Part shown: one piece after another, positions 33,165 to 44,818 of the stretch
Numbering within the stretch: position 1 is the stretch's first letter
How the letters are laid out: each line of letters opens with the position of its first letter
Assembly (NCBI GenBank): GCA_016931415.1
Contig: JAFGEW010000030.1
Location: 1-59,713, forward strand
Length of the DNA: 59,713 nt
Direction: 5' to 3'
Source: Verrucomicrobiota bacterium
GTDB taxonomy: Bacteria > Auribacterota > JABMQX01 > JAFGEW01
Made by a program: the position numbers and the translations under genes
Notes under the pieces: model-generated
Told to the model about the DNA's origin: nothing
Seen by the model: only the letters and a program-made list of their open reading frames with translations
The model's database searches: none

Positions 33165-34076
33165 ATGGACGACAAAGCACGGTCATTGCTCGAGGCCGCC
33201 CGGCGGGAGATCGCCCGACACAAGCCGAAGAAGGCGGCCCGCTTCTTGGCCCAAGCCGTTGAGGCCGACCCGGGGTCCCACGAGTTGCTGGCGGAGCGTG
33301 CCGCGATAGCCATCTCGTCGCTGCGTGAGTACCACATGGCCGTCGAGGACCTGACGCGGGCCCTTGGCGTAGCGCCGGGCAGAGGGGCCTACTACGATAT
33401 GCGCGGCCAGGCCTACTGGTATCTTCGTGAGTACGAGCGGGCGCTCGAGGACTTCAACAAGGCAATCGAGGTCGACCCGGACTGCGCCTCGGCCCACTAC
33501 CACCGCGGGAACTTCTACGACAAGCTCCAGCGCTACGAACAGGCAATAGGCGACATGCTCCGCGCCGTCGAGATCGAGCCGGAGAACCAGAGCTACAAGC
33601 GCCGCCTCGACGAGCTCAAGCGCGCGGCAATCCGCAACGCCGAGCGCCTCGGCGAGGAGCCGCCCGCCGTGGCGTTCGCCGAACCGGCAATAGTCAAGAG
33701 GCCGAAGCCGGTCGAGGCGCCACCGGGTCTCGATATCCAGGAGGAGATCAAGGCTGAGGAGCCGGCTGTCGAGCCCGTACCGGTCGCACCAGCGGCGCAG
33801 GCACGCGATGAAGCATCCGAGCCCGCCGTTGGCGTCGAACCACCGGCAGAGAAAGCCGGACCGGGACTCTGGTCGCTGCGCATCCCAACCGGCGAGCTGT
33901 TCGGCCCGGTCAGTCTCGAACTGCTCAAGTTGTGGGCACTTGAGCTACGCGTCAAGGCCGAGGACGAGCTGTTGCCGCCCGGCGGCGAGTGGGTGCCGGC
34001 GCTTGCCGTGCCGGAGCTCGCCGCTGTTTTGGAAGAACTCAGGACCATGCGCAAGCCGCCGGTCCGTCCGGACTGA
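33165..34076 (+). CDS. TPR repeat protein with C-terminal GYF_2-like domain
   Basis: 303 aa. ATG 33165 is a best guess, since no good ribosome-binding site is within range and the frame is open to 33108. Residues about 1-145 contain three to four TPRs ([60 protein letters not shown]). An acidic Pro/Ala/Glu linker follows. The last about 60 residues ([20 protein letters not shown], then [19 protein letters not shown]) match the GYF_2 pattern, a small binding domain. There is no signal peptide, so it is a cytoplasmic scaffold. pta follows 19 bp downstream. Confidence 0.82.
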   Translation: MDDKARSLLEAARREIARHKPKKAARFLAQAVEADPGSHELLAERAAIAISSLREYHMAVEDLTRALGVAPGRGAYYDMRGQAYWYLREYERALEDFNKAIEVDPDCASAHYHRGNFYDKLQRYEQAIGDMLRAVEIEPENQSYKRRLDELKRAAIRNAERLGEEPPAVAFAEPAIVKRPKPVEAPPGLDIQEEIKAEEPAVEPVPVAPAAQARDEASEPAVGVEPPAEKAGPGLWSLRIPTGELFGPVSLELLKLWALELRVKAEDELLPPGGEWVPALAVPELAAVLEELRTMRKPPVRPD

Positions 34077-34095
34077 AGCCAGGGGAACGTACACG

Positions 34096-35097
34096 ATGAG
34101 CATCCTTGCTGCGATCCGTAAGAAGGCCAAGAAGCTGGGCAAAACGATCGTCCTGCCTGAAACCTATGATGAGCGCGTACTCGATGCGGCGGACCGCGTG
34201 TTGTCCGATGGCCTCGCCAAGCTCGTTCTGATCGGCGACCGGCACGAGATCCTCGAGAAGGCGGCCGACCTCCCGCATCTCGAGCACGCCACGTTCATCC
34301 GGCCCGATGACCCGCGTTACCTCGATGCGTTCGTCAAGGAATACGTCGAGCTGCGCAAGCACAAGGGCATGACGCCGGACGAGGCGCGCGAGACGATGGC
34401 CGACCACGTTTACTTCGCCGCGATGTGCGTGCGCCAGAAACTCGGCGACGGCTTCGTCGGCGGCAGCATCGCGCCGACGCCCAAGATGCTTCGCGCCGTG
34501 CTGCACATTCTCAAGACGACGCCGGGGATCGAGACGCTGTCGAGCTGCTTCCTCATGGTGGTGCCCGACGAGCAGTTCGGCGAGAAGGGGGCGCTGATCT
34601 ACTCGGACTGCGGCGTGGTGCCCAACCCGACGGCCGAGCAGCTTGCCGACATTGCGATTGCCGCGGCCGGCTCGTGCCGAGCGCTCATCGGCGCTGAGCC
34701 GCGAGTGGCCCTGCTCAGCTTCTCGACCAAGGGCAGCGCGCAGGACGAGATCCTCGACAAGGTCCCCGCTGCGGTCGAGATACTCAAAAAGCGCAACGTG
34801 GACTTCGTTTTCGACGGCGAGCTGCAGGCCGACGCGGCCCTCGTGCCGGGCGTGGCCAAGCGGAAGGCACCCAGCAGTCTGATCCAGGGCAACGCGAATG
34901 TGCTTGTCTTCCCCGACCTCAACGCCGGCAACATTGCCTACAAGCTCACTGAGCGGCTCGCTGGCGCCGACGCAATCGGCCCGCTGCTCCAGGGCGCGGG
35001 CAAGCCTGCCAACGACCTGAGCCGCGGCTGCGATGCCGAGGACATCGTCAACGCGGTCGCAATCACGGCGCTCCAGTCGACCATGGTGCGCGCGTAG
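34096..35097 (+). CDS. pta: Phosphate acetyltransferase
   Basis: 333 aa, ATG 34096. It interconverts acetyl-CoA and acetyl phosphate. Typical Pta_PTB blocks are [93 protein letters not shown] and [20 protein letters not shown]. It is the short form (catalytic domain only, without the regulatory DRTGG part). Acetate kinase is encoded 2.6 kb away on the opposite strand, so both halves of the Pta-AckA route are in this window. Confidence 0.95.
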   Translation: MSILAAIRKKAKKLGKTIVLPETYDERVLDAADRVLSDGLAKLVLIGDRHEILEKAADLPHLEHATFIRPDDPRYLDAFVKEYVELRKHKGMTPDEARETMADHVYFAAMCVRQKLGDGFVGGSIAPTPKMLRAVLHILKTTPGIETLSSCFLMVVPDEQFGEKGALIYSDCGVVPNPTAEQLADIAIAAAGSCRALIGAEPRVALLSFSTKGSAQDEILDKVPAAVEILKKRNVDFVFDGELQADAALVPGVAKRKAPSSLIQGNANVLVFPDLNAGNIAYKLTERLAGADAIGPLLQGAGKPANDLSRGCDAEDIVNAVAITALQSTMVRA

Positions 35098-35167
35098 GCA
35101 GCCGGTACAACGGGGTTCTGAGCCCAGCGTGGACCACGGATCCACACGAAGGTACTCGGCTCCGCAG

Positions 35168-35212
35168 GAACCGGACTCGTCGAGAGGAGTCCGGCCTCCG
35201 CGGGGCCGGTTC
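35168..35212. terminator. Structured region between convergent pta and HEAT-protein genes
   Basis: Nested inverted repeats: CCGGACTC (35171-35178) with GAGTCCGG (35187-35194), and an outer GAACCGG with CCGGTTC ending about 35212, followed by GTTGTT. It lies in the 236-bp space between two converging genes and could terminate both. The rest of this gap shows nothing else clear. Confidence 0.5.
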
Positions 35213-35333
35213 GTTGTTGGCGGCATCGCCTGTCCGTGAGGCTGCGGCCACTCACCCTGCACACCTTCGGAACGAGGCCTGGGCGGTGGGTGGGTCTGGA
35301 AGGACGGAGCGTTCTCGTCGCCGCCGACCGGCC

Positions 35334-37178
35334 TCAGGCCCCCGGCGCTTGATCCGGTTGGGTCGCGGCGAGGGCGATCTCCTGAAGGGCCTGGCTGATA
35401 GCCGCGCGCACGTCGGCCGGTGTGTCTTTCGCCTCGAACATCTGCTCGAGCGCGGCCTTGACCTGGGGATCGGCGATCTTGCTGAGCACGGAGATGAGCA
35501 GCAGGCGCCTGCGTCCGTCGCCGGCGCCGACGAGTTCGAGCAGCGTCGGCACGGCATCCGAGCCCATGGACACAAGCGCGTTCTCGGCGTTGCGGCACAC
35601 CTTCCAGTGCGCGTCCCCGAGCGCGGCCACAAGCGGCTCGACGACGCGCAGGTCCTCGAGCCGGCCGAGCATGCGGGCCACCGGCACGCGCACTTGGGGA
35701 TCTTCGTCCTGGAGTCCGGTCAGCAGCATGCTCGTGTAGACGGGGTCTTCGATCTCGACTTGAGCGAGTGCCTTGGCCGCCTCGGCGCGGACGACCGCAT
35801 CGGCGTCTGAGACGAGCACGAGGGCGAGCGCGCCGGCGACGTCCTTGCTTGAGATGCGGCCCAGGGCACGCACGGCGCCGTAGCGGACGATGGGGCTCGG
35901 GTCACCAAGCACCGAGAGCAGCGGCCTGACACCGCGAGGGCTGCGGATACGGCCAAGCACGTGGGTGGCGTAGTAGCGCGCCCAGGTCGCGCCCTGGACT
36001 CTGAGGAGCGCCTCTTCGGCGGTGCGGGCGATCGTATCATCGGGGTGGCCTGCCAGATCGCGCAGGGCATCGAGCGTCTTGGGGTTCTTGAGTTCGCCGA
36101 GACTGCGGATAGCGCGGAGCCGCATGCGCTTGTTGCCTTCATCAACGGCGCACTCGAGCAACGGACCGACGGCGACCCGGGGCAGCGACAGAAGCTCGCT
36201 GACTTGGGCCATCACCGCCTCGCCGTGCTCAACGAGCGCATCGGCCGCGGCGCGCCGCACACGGAAGTACGAGTCCGACAGGGCGTCGATGAGCGGAAGG
36301 ACGGCGGTTGAGTCGCGGCCCTTGCCGAGCACGGCGATGATGCTGGTGCGCATGTGGCGGCTGCGGCTGTGGCGGAGCCTGTTGAGGAGGTACGGCGTGG
36401 CACGGCACCCAAACCGGCTCAGCGCCTCGACGGCGGCGGCGACAACGCGGCTGTCGCGGTCGCCAAGCCGTTCGACAATGGCATCGATCGTGCCCGCAAC
36501 GTCAAGCCGGCCGAGGCTGCGGATGGCCGGTTCGCGAACAAGCGGCGACTCGTCGTCGATCACTTCGACAAGGGCCGGCGCCACGCTCGGGTTGCCGATC
36601 CGGCCGAGCACGTCACAGATGCCCGAGCGCAGCGCGACGCTGCGCATTTCGAGCGCCTCGACGAGCGGAATAACTGAGATGCGCTCGAGCCGGCACAGCG
36701 TCTGGATGACGTGCTCGCGCACCTCGACGTTGTCGACAACGAGCAGCCGGAGCAGGCGGCGGACGGTCTCGACGGTCTCGGTGCGGGCCATCTCGCTCAC
36801 GAGCAGCTTGAGGGCTTCGGCCGCCTCGTTGCGCACGATCCATTCCTCGTCGCCCAGGGCGTCGGCCAGTCCTTCGATCACCGCGGGATCGCCGAAGCGC
36901 CCGAGCGCAGAGGCGGCAAACCAGCGGGTGACGGGGTTATCGGAGCGGGAGACTCGCGGCTTGAGTAACGCGGCGCCGGCCGAGGGATCGCCGATCTGGG
37001 CAAGCCCCTTGACGGCGTACTGCTGGACCTCGTCATCGAGATCGTCAAGCGCCTCGACGAGCGCTTCGACCGCCTCGGGCGTCTTGAAGGCGGCAAGCCG
37101 GCGCGCCGCCTCGCGGCGCACCTCCCAGTCGATGTCGCCGCGGAGTTCGTCGGCAAGCTGTCTGAGGTCCTCGCCCAC
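35334..37178 (-). CDS. HEAT-repeat protein
   Basis: 614 aa, GTG start at 37178 behind AGGAG. Almost the whole protein is a run of HEAT/PBS-lyase-like repeats of about 30 residues (for example DWEVRREAARRLAAFKTPEA, SPLVREPAIRSLGRLDVAG, DPQVRVPVARMLGRLEDLRV). There is no signal peptide or membrane helix, so a cytoplasmic scaffold is likely. The three-gene order ackA, Cys-rich protein, HEAT protein has only 9 bp before this gene, and the upstream pair overlap by 4 bp, so they are an operon. Partner unknown. Confidence 0.9.
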   Translation of the reverse strand: MGEDLRQLADELRGDIDWEVRREAARRLAAFKTPEAVEALVEALDDLDDEVQQYAVKGLAQIGDPSAGAALLKPRVSRSDNPVTRWFAASALGRFGDPAVIEGLADALGDEEWIVRNEAAEALKLLVSEMARTETVETVRRLLRLLVVDNVEVREHVIQTLCRLERISVIPLVEALEMRSVALRSGICDVLGRIGNPSVAPALVEVIDDESPLVREPAIRSLGRLDVAGTIDAIVERLGDRDSRVVAAAVEALSRFGCRATPYLLNRLRHSRSRHMRTSIIAVLGKGRDSTAVLPLIDALSDSYFRVRRAAADALVEHGEAVMAQVSELLSLPRVAVGPLLECAVDEGNKRMRLRAIRSLGELKNPKTLDALRDLAGHPDDTIARTAEEALLRVQGATWARYYATHVLGRIRSPRGVRPLLSVLGDPSPIVRYGAVRALGRISSKDVAGALALVLVSDADAVVRAEAAKALAQVEIEDPVYTSMLLTGLQDEDPQVRVPVARMLGRLEDLRVVEPLVAALGDAHWKVCRNAENALVSMGSDAVPTLLELVGAGDGRRRLLLISVLSKIADPQVKAALEQMFEAKDTPADVRAAISQALQEIALAATQPDQAPGA

Positions 37179-37187
37179 GGCGCGCTC

Positions 37188-37685
37188 CTATGCCACCTCG
37201 ATTATGCCCTTGCAGCCCGCGCCGGGCGTGGTCGAGGTCAGCTCGTAGTTGCAGGCGATGCCGGTGAGAATCTCGACGGCGGCCTTGAAGCACCCGACCC
37301 GGGCGCAGGTGAGGTTCTGGAGCGGCACGGCCTGCGTCGCCAGGTCGCGGCAGCTCTCGCCGTAGAGGCACGAGGCGACGTCAATCTCAACGCGGTACGG
37401 ATCGAGCTCCTCGACCTTGAACTGGCTCACGTCGTCGAGGAGGCCGATCTTGACGCAGAGCTCGATGTAGCTCTGAATCGCTTCCTTGATCGTCGTCGCT
37501 TGGCGCGGCCGGAGACCGTATTCCTCCTCGAGGATGCGCAGCAGCGTCTCGGTCGCGTGCCGGTAGGCGCGTTCGATGAACGCGCGGGGCCGGATGCCGT
37601 GGAAATCGCGCGCGGTCTCCTCGAGCGCGTCGAGCCAGACGCGGGCAACAACCCAGCCGGTCGCGGTCTTGTCAGGTGTTTTCAT
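37188..37685 (-). CDS. Uncharacterised cysteine-containing protein cotranscribed with ackA
   Basis: 165 aa, ATG 37685 overlapping the ackA stop by 4 bp (ATGA). The N-terminal half is helical (RAFIERAYRHATETLLRILE). The C-terminal half has SCLYGESCRDL, LTCARVGCFKAAVEILTG and ACNYELTSTTPGAGCKGIIEV, giving six or seven cysteines in a pattern reminiscent of 4-vinyl-reductase/V4R-like or other small-molecule-binding domains, though I cannot assign it. Tight coupling to ackA and a HEAT protein suggests a dedicated function, perhaps cofactor binding. Confidence 0.72.
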   Translation of the reverse strand: MKTPDKTATGWVVARVWLDALEETARDFHGIRPRAFIERAYRHATETLLRILEEEYGLRPRQATTIKEAIQSYIELCVKIGLLDDVSQFKVEELDPYRVEIDVASCLYGESCRDLATQAVPLQNLTCARVGCFKAAVEILTGIACNYELTSTTPGAGCKGIIEVA

Positions 37686-39133
37686 CGCTCGCTCACGGGG
37701 GTCGGCGTTTCGTTCCGTTCGGGTTCGGGCCCGGCACCCAGCAGGCCCATGCGGTCCAGGAGCACCTCGAGCGCGCGAGGTGTCAACGCGATCTTGTGGT
37801 CGCGCTGGAGCTGCTTGACGAGGTAGTCGATGCCGGCGTCGCGGTTGTCGGACCAGAGGATGGCGATCTTGGCTTTGTCGTGGTCGCTGAGTGCGGCGAG
37901 CTTCTTGTTGATCGTCTCCTCCTCGATGCGCTCGGCCTTGACCTCGAGCATGTGGCTGAGCACCTCGACCGTGGCGCGACCGATGGCCAGTTCCTCGTTG
38001 GTCGGAATGACGAGGACCTTGACCGGGCCGGTGCTGATGGTGGTTTCGTTGGCGGCGTTCTTCGCCTCGTCCACCACGATGCCGAATGCCTCGAGGCCCT
38101 CGCAGGTCTTGGCGCGCACGGGTGTCGCGTTCTCGCCGATGCCGCCGGTGAAGACCACGGCGTCGAGTCCGCCGAGCACGACCATGTAGGAGCCGATGTA
38201 CTTGCGCACACGGTAGCAGAAAATGTCGAAGGCGAGCTGGTGCTGGGCGTTGCCTTCGTTGGCGCCGGCGATGATCTCGCGCATGTCATTGGTCGTCTCG
38301 CTCACGCCGAGCAGGCCGCTGTACTTGTTCATGAGCGTGTCGACTTCCTGGGGCGAAAGGCCTTCGCGCTGCATGAGGTAGGGCACGAGCGCCGGGTCAA
38401 TGTCGCCGCAGCGCGTCCCCATAGCCAGCCCCTCGAGCGGCGTGAAGCCCATCGAGGTGTCAACGCTCACGCCACCCTTGATCGCCGTGATCGAAGCGCC
38501 GTTGCCAAGGTGACACGTGATGAGCCGGCAGTCAGCCAGCGGCTTGCCAAGCACTTCGGCGGCTTTCTGGGCCACGTGCATGTGCGACGTGCCGTGGAAG
38601 CCATAGCGCCGGATGCCGAGCTTGCGATAGAGGGCCATCGGCAACGCGTAGGTGTAGGCGTGGCGCGGGATGTTCTGATGGAAGGCCGTGTCAAAAACAG
38701 CGACCTGGTCCTTGCCCGGCAGCAGCGCCGCACACGCCTCGATCCCCTTGAGGTTGTGCGGGTTGTGCAGGGGCGCAAACTGGCTGCAGGCCCGGATGCC
38801 GTCGAGCACCTCGTCGGTAATGAGCACGCTGTCGGCAAAGCGCTCGCCGCCATGAACGACGCGGTGGCCGACGGCACCGATCTCGTCGGCCGACGTGATC
38901 ACGCCGTGGCGGCCGTGGGTCAGCGTTTTGAGCGTCAGCTCGATGGCCGTCTCGTGGTCGAGGACTTCGAGCACTTCCTTGATGCCTCGGCCCGTCTGCG
39001 GCGTGTAGCGCAGGATGGCGCTCGAGGTGCCGATCTTCTCGACGATGCCTTTGGCGATCGCCGTCTCGGACTCCATGTCCAGAAGCTGGAACTTAACCGA
39101 CGAACTCCCGCAGTTGAGGACGAGAACTTTCAT
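37682..39133 (-). CDS. ackA: Acetate kinase
   Basis: 483 aa. ATG 39133 is behind AGAGGAGG and opens MKVLVLNCGSSSVKFQLLD, the N-terminal acetokinase signature. Others are HRVVHGGERF (second signature region), VFDTAFHQNIPRHAY, RRYGFHGTSHMHVAQKA, TCHLGNGASITAI, DTSMGFTPLEGLAMGTRCGD and VFTGGIGENATPVRAK. It converts acetyl phosphate and ADP to acetate and ATP. At 483 residues it is about 80 longer than typical (about 400). The extra length is a C-terminal helical tail, from about residue 400, rich in charged residues. Confidence 0.95.
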   Translation of the reverse strand: MKVLVLNCGSSSVKFQLLDMESETAIAKGIVEKIGTSSAILRYTPQTGRGIKEVLEVLDHETAIELTLKTLTHGRHGVITSADEIGAVGHRVVHGGERFADSVLITDEVLDGIRACSQFAPLHNPHNLKGIEACAALLPGKDQVAVFDTAFHQNIPRHAYTYALPMALYRKLGIRRYGFHGTSHMHVAQKAAEVLGKPLADCRLITCHLGNGASITAIKGGVSVDTSMGFTPLEGLAMGTRCGDIDPALVPYLMQREGLSPQEVDTLMNKYSGLLGVSETTNDMREIIAGANEGNAQHQLAFDIFCYRVRKYIGSYMVVLGGLDAVVFTGGIGENATPVRAKTCEGLEAFGIVVDEAKNAANETTISTGPVKVLVIPTNEELAIGRATVEVLSHMLEVKAERIEEETINKKLAALSDHDKAKIAILWSDNRDAGIDYLVKQLQRDHKIALTPRALEVLLDRMGLLGAGPEPERNETPTPVSER

Positions 39134-39315
39134 GGCCTCCTCTTGCTCGCGTGTCTGACAGGAAAGGCGGCCCCGGGCAAGCCGCATGCAGGCCCAGCGT
39201 TCGTGAATGCCGGGTCAGAACAGGTTCCTTCACGTGGTGAAGACAAGTGGTATCCTCGCACACCCTGACGCGGCGCGTCAACGGATATGCGAGGGCGATG
39301 GCCACAGAGACAAGA

Positions 39316-39349
39316 CGGCCGGAGCGAGCGTCTCGGCTCGCTCCGGCCG
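39316..39349 (-). terminator. Strong hairpin terminator of the PEP-CTERM gene
   Basis: A perfect 14-bp stem, CGGCCGGAGCGAGC (39316-39329) with its complement (39336-39349), and a 6-nt loop. On the minus strand it is followed by GTCTTGTCTCTG. It lies 30 bp past the stop of the PEP-CTERM gene and also separates it from ackA upstream sequences. Confidence 0.75.
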
Positions 39350-39378
39350 CTGTTACTCTCAGCGTGTGCTCGGGCCGG

Positions 39379-40008
39379 CTACTTCTTCTTGCGGAAGAAC
39401 AGCAGCGTTCCGAGACCCGACAGGGCCAGCAGGCCCGGCTCCGGGATCGCCACGCAGCGGGTATGCACGACGACCTCGTCAATCACCGTGCATTCGGGGA
39501 ACGTCAACGTGATCCACTCCACCGGCGGATTGCCGGGGATCGAGATCAGGTAGTTGTACGTGTAGAAGTTCGTCCCCTCGTGCCAGATCTGCGGATTCGG
39601 GCTCGTTATGGACGACTCCGGCGGGGCCGCGCAGATGTTCCCCGGTGCCTTGCTTGAGGTCACCTGGAGGAACACCTCTTTGACAATCCCGGGTTCCGGG
39701 TTGTTGTGCACCTGGATCGTGATGCAGCCCACAGGGAAATCGAAGATGTGCCAAGTGTCGAAGCCCCCTTGGAGGCCTTCCCACTCGCCCCACTCGCCGC
39801 CCGTGATTTCGATCGACGCGGGCCCATACGGGTTTTGGATCTCCGTCGGTAAGGCCGGGTTGTCAGGCATGTAGAACTCCCAGATCTGGAAGGTGGCCGT
39901 CGGGTACGTCAGGTCCCACGGCGGATCCCAGAGGTTCTCCGCCTGAGCCACGGGCGCCACCAGCAGCACCGTCAGCACCGCTGCGGCAAGCGCAAGCTTT
40001 TTCATCAT
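39379..40008 (-). CDS. PEP-CTERM sorting-domain protein
   Basis: 209 aa, ATG 40008 behind AGGGGGACT (ATG 40005 is possible). Signal peptide MMKKLALAAAVLTVLLVAP ending AQAE; C-terminal tail IPEP, a hydrophobic Leu/Gly segment and FFRKKK, a clear exosortase signal. The mature region is a predicted beta-rich domain with many aromatic residues (WDLTYPTATFQIWEFYMPDN, GGFDTWHIFDFPVGCITIQV) and two possible disulfide cysteine pairs. Function beyond surface display is unknown. It has its own promoter (40227-40256) and terminator (39316-39349), so it is monocistronic. Confidence 0.9.
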   Translation of the reverse strand: MMKKLALAAAVLTVLLVAPVAQAENLWDPPWDLTYPTATFQIWEFYMPDNPALPTEIQNPYGPASIEITGGEWGEWEGLQGGFDTWHIFDFPVGCITIQVHNNPEPGIVKEVFLQVTSSKAPGNICAAPPESSITSPNPQIWHEGTNFYTYNYLISIPGNPPVEWITLTFPECTVIDEVVVHTRCVAIPEPGLLALSGLGTLLFFRKKK

Positions 40009-40226
40009 AACTCAGTCCCCCTAATCTGATGTGAAACGGAATAAAACCGGACAACGCCATGCATCACCACCTCGCTCCACAAAGGACAGCGAGTTAGGCA
40101 ATGCGGGCTATCGCTCCAGAATCCCCCTCCAGCATGTGCTCAGCACCACAGCAATGCCCACTACAACGCATCGCAGGCCAAATAACAGAACGGGGGAAGA
40201 GCACAGAACCCCCCTTACTAAGAGAA

Positions 40227-40256
40227 ATCATACTACGGTCGCTCATGTTCTGTCAA
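40227..40256 (-). promoter_or_regulatory. Sigma70-type promoter for the PEP-CTERM gene
   Basis: On the minus strand TTGACA (40251-40256), an 18-bp spacer and TATGAT (40227-40232). It predicts an untranslated leader of about 210 nt before ATG 40008, similar in length to the leader of the other PEP-CTERM gene (about 250 nt). Confidence 0.65.
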
Positions 40257-40259
40257 CAC

Positions 40260-40597
40260 ATACTTGTCGCAAAATGTGCCCCCCGTCAGGTGCATGTGAG
40301 CAGTACGCTCGGACAGGGCATCGGGCCATGCAGAGCGGGAGCCCGGCGGGGTGGCATCCGAGACTGACACCACATCCTCGTTGCCTCAAAGGCGCAGAAT
40401 CAAAGCAGACCGTCAGCGGTCGCGTTCCACAGCGGCAGAGGACGGATGCCCCGCTGTTAGCGATCACGCCTCGACGACCAGGGTGGATCGCCTTCACGAG
40501 GCGGGGCACATTGTCCACACACATATTGCGGACGTTGTTCCAGATCACAGCCGAATAGGCTAGACTGGCCGCCGGACCCGGGGGAAAGGAGTCGAGG
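40260..40597. other. Intergenic region upstream of DUF169 gene
   Basis: About 340 bp with no convincing ORF. It contains scattered inverted repeats (TGCCCCGC near 40447 with GCGGGGCA near 40500; CGCCTCG with CGAGGCG). The strong ribosome-binding site AAAGGAGTCGAGG directly precedes the DUF169 start. No clear promoter was found for that gene. Confidence 0.4.
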
Positions 40598-41338
40598 ATG
40601 CCGACCAAGGAAGCGATAGACCGCCTCAGAAAGCAGCTACGGCTCGAGACGCCGCTCATCGCCGTGTACGACGCGGCGCCGGGCGAGGCGTTCAAGCCGA
40701 TGGTCGAGGCGAAGGGGCGCGCCTGCTGCTTCGCCTACTACACGCAGTGGCTCGACGGCCAGACGGTAGTGTTCAGGAAGGGCGGCGGGGGGTGTCCGGG
40801 CGGGCACCGCGCGTTCGGCCTCGAAAAGGAATACCCCGAGTACATGGCCGGCTTCCTCACCACGGGCGAGGGCGTGCCGCCGGGCTCGGAGATGACCGGC
40901 GGCGAGGGGCTGAAGGCGACCGCCGAGCTGGCGCAGGAGTTCCTCGACAACGCCGCGCCGCCCGAGGTCTCGGGCGACACCGTTCTCATCGGCCCGCTCA
41001 GGCTCGATCAGTGGGACGACGTAATGACCGTGACGTTTCTCGTCGATCCGGACCGGCTCGCGGGCGTCATGACGCTTGCAGGGTTCTGGTCGGGGCGCGA
41101 TGTGGTCAGGGCGCCGTTCTCGTCCGGCTGCGGCATGATGTGGCGATCGGTCATCGAGGAGACGTGGGACCCGGCCGTCATCGGCTGCACCGACCTGGCC
41201 ATGCGCCGCTACGTGCCGGCCGAGATCCTGTCGCTCACCGTCAGCCCCGAGCGCTTCGAGCAAATGCTCACCTTCCCCGACAACGCGTTCCTCTTCAAAG
41301 ACTGGTGGAACGGGCTAATGGAAAGCCGTGGACTGTGA
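40598..41338 (+). CDS. DUF169 family protein
   Basis: 246 aa, ATG 40598. The pattern of an early RACCFAYYTQWLDG with paired cysteines, GGGGCPGGHRAFGL, a central IGPLRLDQWDDVMTVTFLVD, then SGCGMMWRSVIEE and a terminal RYVPAEILSLTVSPERFEQM matches DUF169. These proteins are cytoplasmic and of unknown function; the conserved cysteines and glycines hint at metal or cofactor binding. It stands alone between unrelated genes. Confidence 0.82.
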   Translation: MPTKEAIDRLRKQLRLETPLIAVYDAAPGEAFKPMVEAKGRACCFAYYTQWLDGQTVVFRKGGGGCPGGHRAFGLEKEYPEYMAGFLTTGEGVPPGSEMTGGEGLKATAELAQEFLDNAAPPEVSGDTVLIGPLRLDQWDDVMTVTFLVDPDRLAGVMTLAGFWSGRDVVRAPFSSGCGMMWRSVIEETWDPAVIGCTDLAMRRYVPAEILSLTVSPERFEQMLTFPDNAFLFKDWWNGLMESRGL

Positions 41339-41362
41339 TGGTGTAACCACGGGGACACGGAG

Positions 41363-41399
41363 AGCACGGGGAAGGGAGGGAGCCGTTCTCCCCCGTGCT
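41363..41399. repeat. Low-complexity inverted repeat before mfd
   Basis: AGCACGGGG (41363-41371) pairs perfectly with CCCCGTGCT (41391-41399). The region around it (from about 41347) is a repetitive CACGGGGACACGGAGAGCACGG phrase, a microsatellite-like style of sequence. It could act as a terminator for DUF169, although no T-tract follows. Confidence 0.42.
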
Positions 41400-41484
41400 G
41401 CCCGTGCGCCCCGCAGTTGGCCGGTTCTACCCTTGCCGAAGGTGCCCGTTCCCTGGCATACTTCGTGTTGAGTTCGAATCCTGC

Positions 41485-44712
<3,228 letters not shown>

Positions 44713-44818
44713 CCTAGATTCGGTGCATCGGGGTCGAGCGCCTCGATGCCCGGCTGGGCGGACCCGCGGCGTCGCGCCGGGTTGCGAGCGTGAGCAGAGG
44801 AGGAGCGAAGAACCAGCC

